Part shown: positions 5,024 to 5,113 of the stretch, piece by piece
Layout of the letters: every line of letters begins with the position of its first letter
Position numbering within the stretch: the first letter of the stretch is position 1
Notes under the pieces: model-generated
Database searches by the model: none
Told to the model about the DNA's origin: nothing
Seen by the model: the letters and a program-made list of their open reading frames with translations, nothing else
Assembly (NCBI GenBank): GCA_030690875.1
Contig: JAUYFP010000004.1
Coordinates: forward strand, 1-5,113
Direction of reading: 5' to 3'
Length of the DNA stretch: 5,113 nucleotides
DNA from: a bacterium
GTDB lineage: Bacteria; Patescibacteriota; Patescibacteriia; UBA1558; GWA2-36-10
Program-made: the position numbers and the translations under genes

Positions 5024-5113
5024 AAAAAAAAAAAAAAACAGAGAGGTTAAAAACGCAGGTTGAATATTTTTTTTTCTAGACAACAATTAAAAATATCTTT
5101 TATTTAAAAAAAA
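5024..5113. other. AT-rich gene-free edge with homopolymer tracts
   Basis: No gene or RNA is recognised here. The stretch contains an uninterrupted run of 17 A (5022-5038), nine T (5067-5075) and eight A at the window edge (5106-5113), as read on the plus strand. AACCT occurs twice on the minus strand nearby. No convincing terminator hairpin precedes the T17 tract on the minus strand, so the end of any upstream gene must lie further right. Confidence 0.5.

Noticed and set aside
4212..5040. TGTCAAA on both sides of the 195-aa cassette as possible insertion target repeats
   Set aside because: Both copies are the -35 box TTGACA of separate promoters followed by A/T tracts. No terminal inverted repeats or transposase are present.

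Overview
The window looks like a piece of an AT-rich, anaerobic, fermentative bacterial genome. All supportable genes lie on the minus strand, so the window reads from right to left. The low GC, the compact NADH/[FeFe]-hydrogenase pair, a tRNA gene with encoded CCA, and two genes whose promoters leave no room for a 5' leader would suit a streamlined uncultured lineage such as the Candidate Phyla Radiation (Patescibacteria). That placement is inference, because no phylogenetic marker is present.

Layout, right to left. Positions 5113-4939 hold A/T tracts, a promoter and a 5' leader without a gene. At 4911-4324 lies a 195-residue hypothetical protein with two possible helix-turn-helix segments. 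It is visibly richer in GC than its neighbours, has a classical Shine-Dalgarno site and ends in a strong hairpin terminator (4280-4248). At 4226-3954 lies a separate transcription unit: a near-consensus promoter, a 19-residue peptide ORF with six Asn codons, two mutually exclusive RNA hairpins (antiterminator, then terminator), and a tRNA-Asn(GTT) gene. A complete ABC exporter follows (3904-2144), with its own extended -10 promoter and a terminator (2127-2081). Finally, a promoter drives a translationally coupled pair: a short NuoF-type NADH dehydrogenase subunit (2042-1056) and an [FeFe] hydrogenase catalytic subunit (1059-1). The hydrogenase is cut by the window edge exactly at its second H-cluster cysteine.

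How the genes work together. The NuoF-like and HydA-like proteins probably form a soluble complex moving electrons between NAD(H), FMN, iron-sulfur clusters and protons to make or use H2. No NuoE-like subunit or HydE/F/G maturase is seen here. The ABC exporter is independent.

The most exciting element is upstream of the tRNA. An Asn-codon-rich leader ORF, its overlap with one arm of an 11-bp antiterminator, and a downstream intrinsic terminator have the layout of a trp-type attenuator. Here the regulated gene would be the tRNA that reads those same codons. I know of no well-characterised example of this arrangement, but it rests on sequence inspection only.
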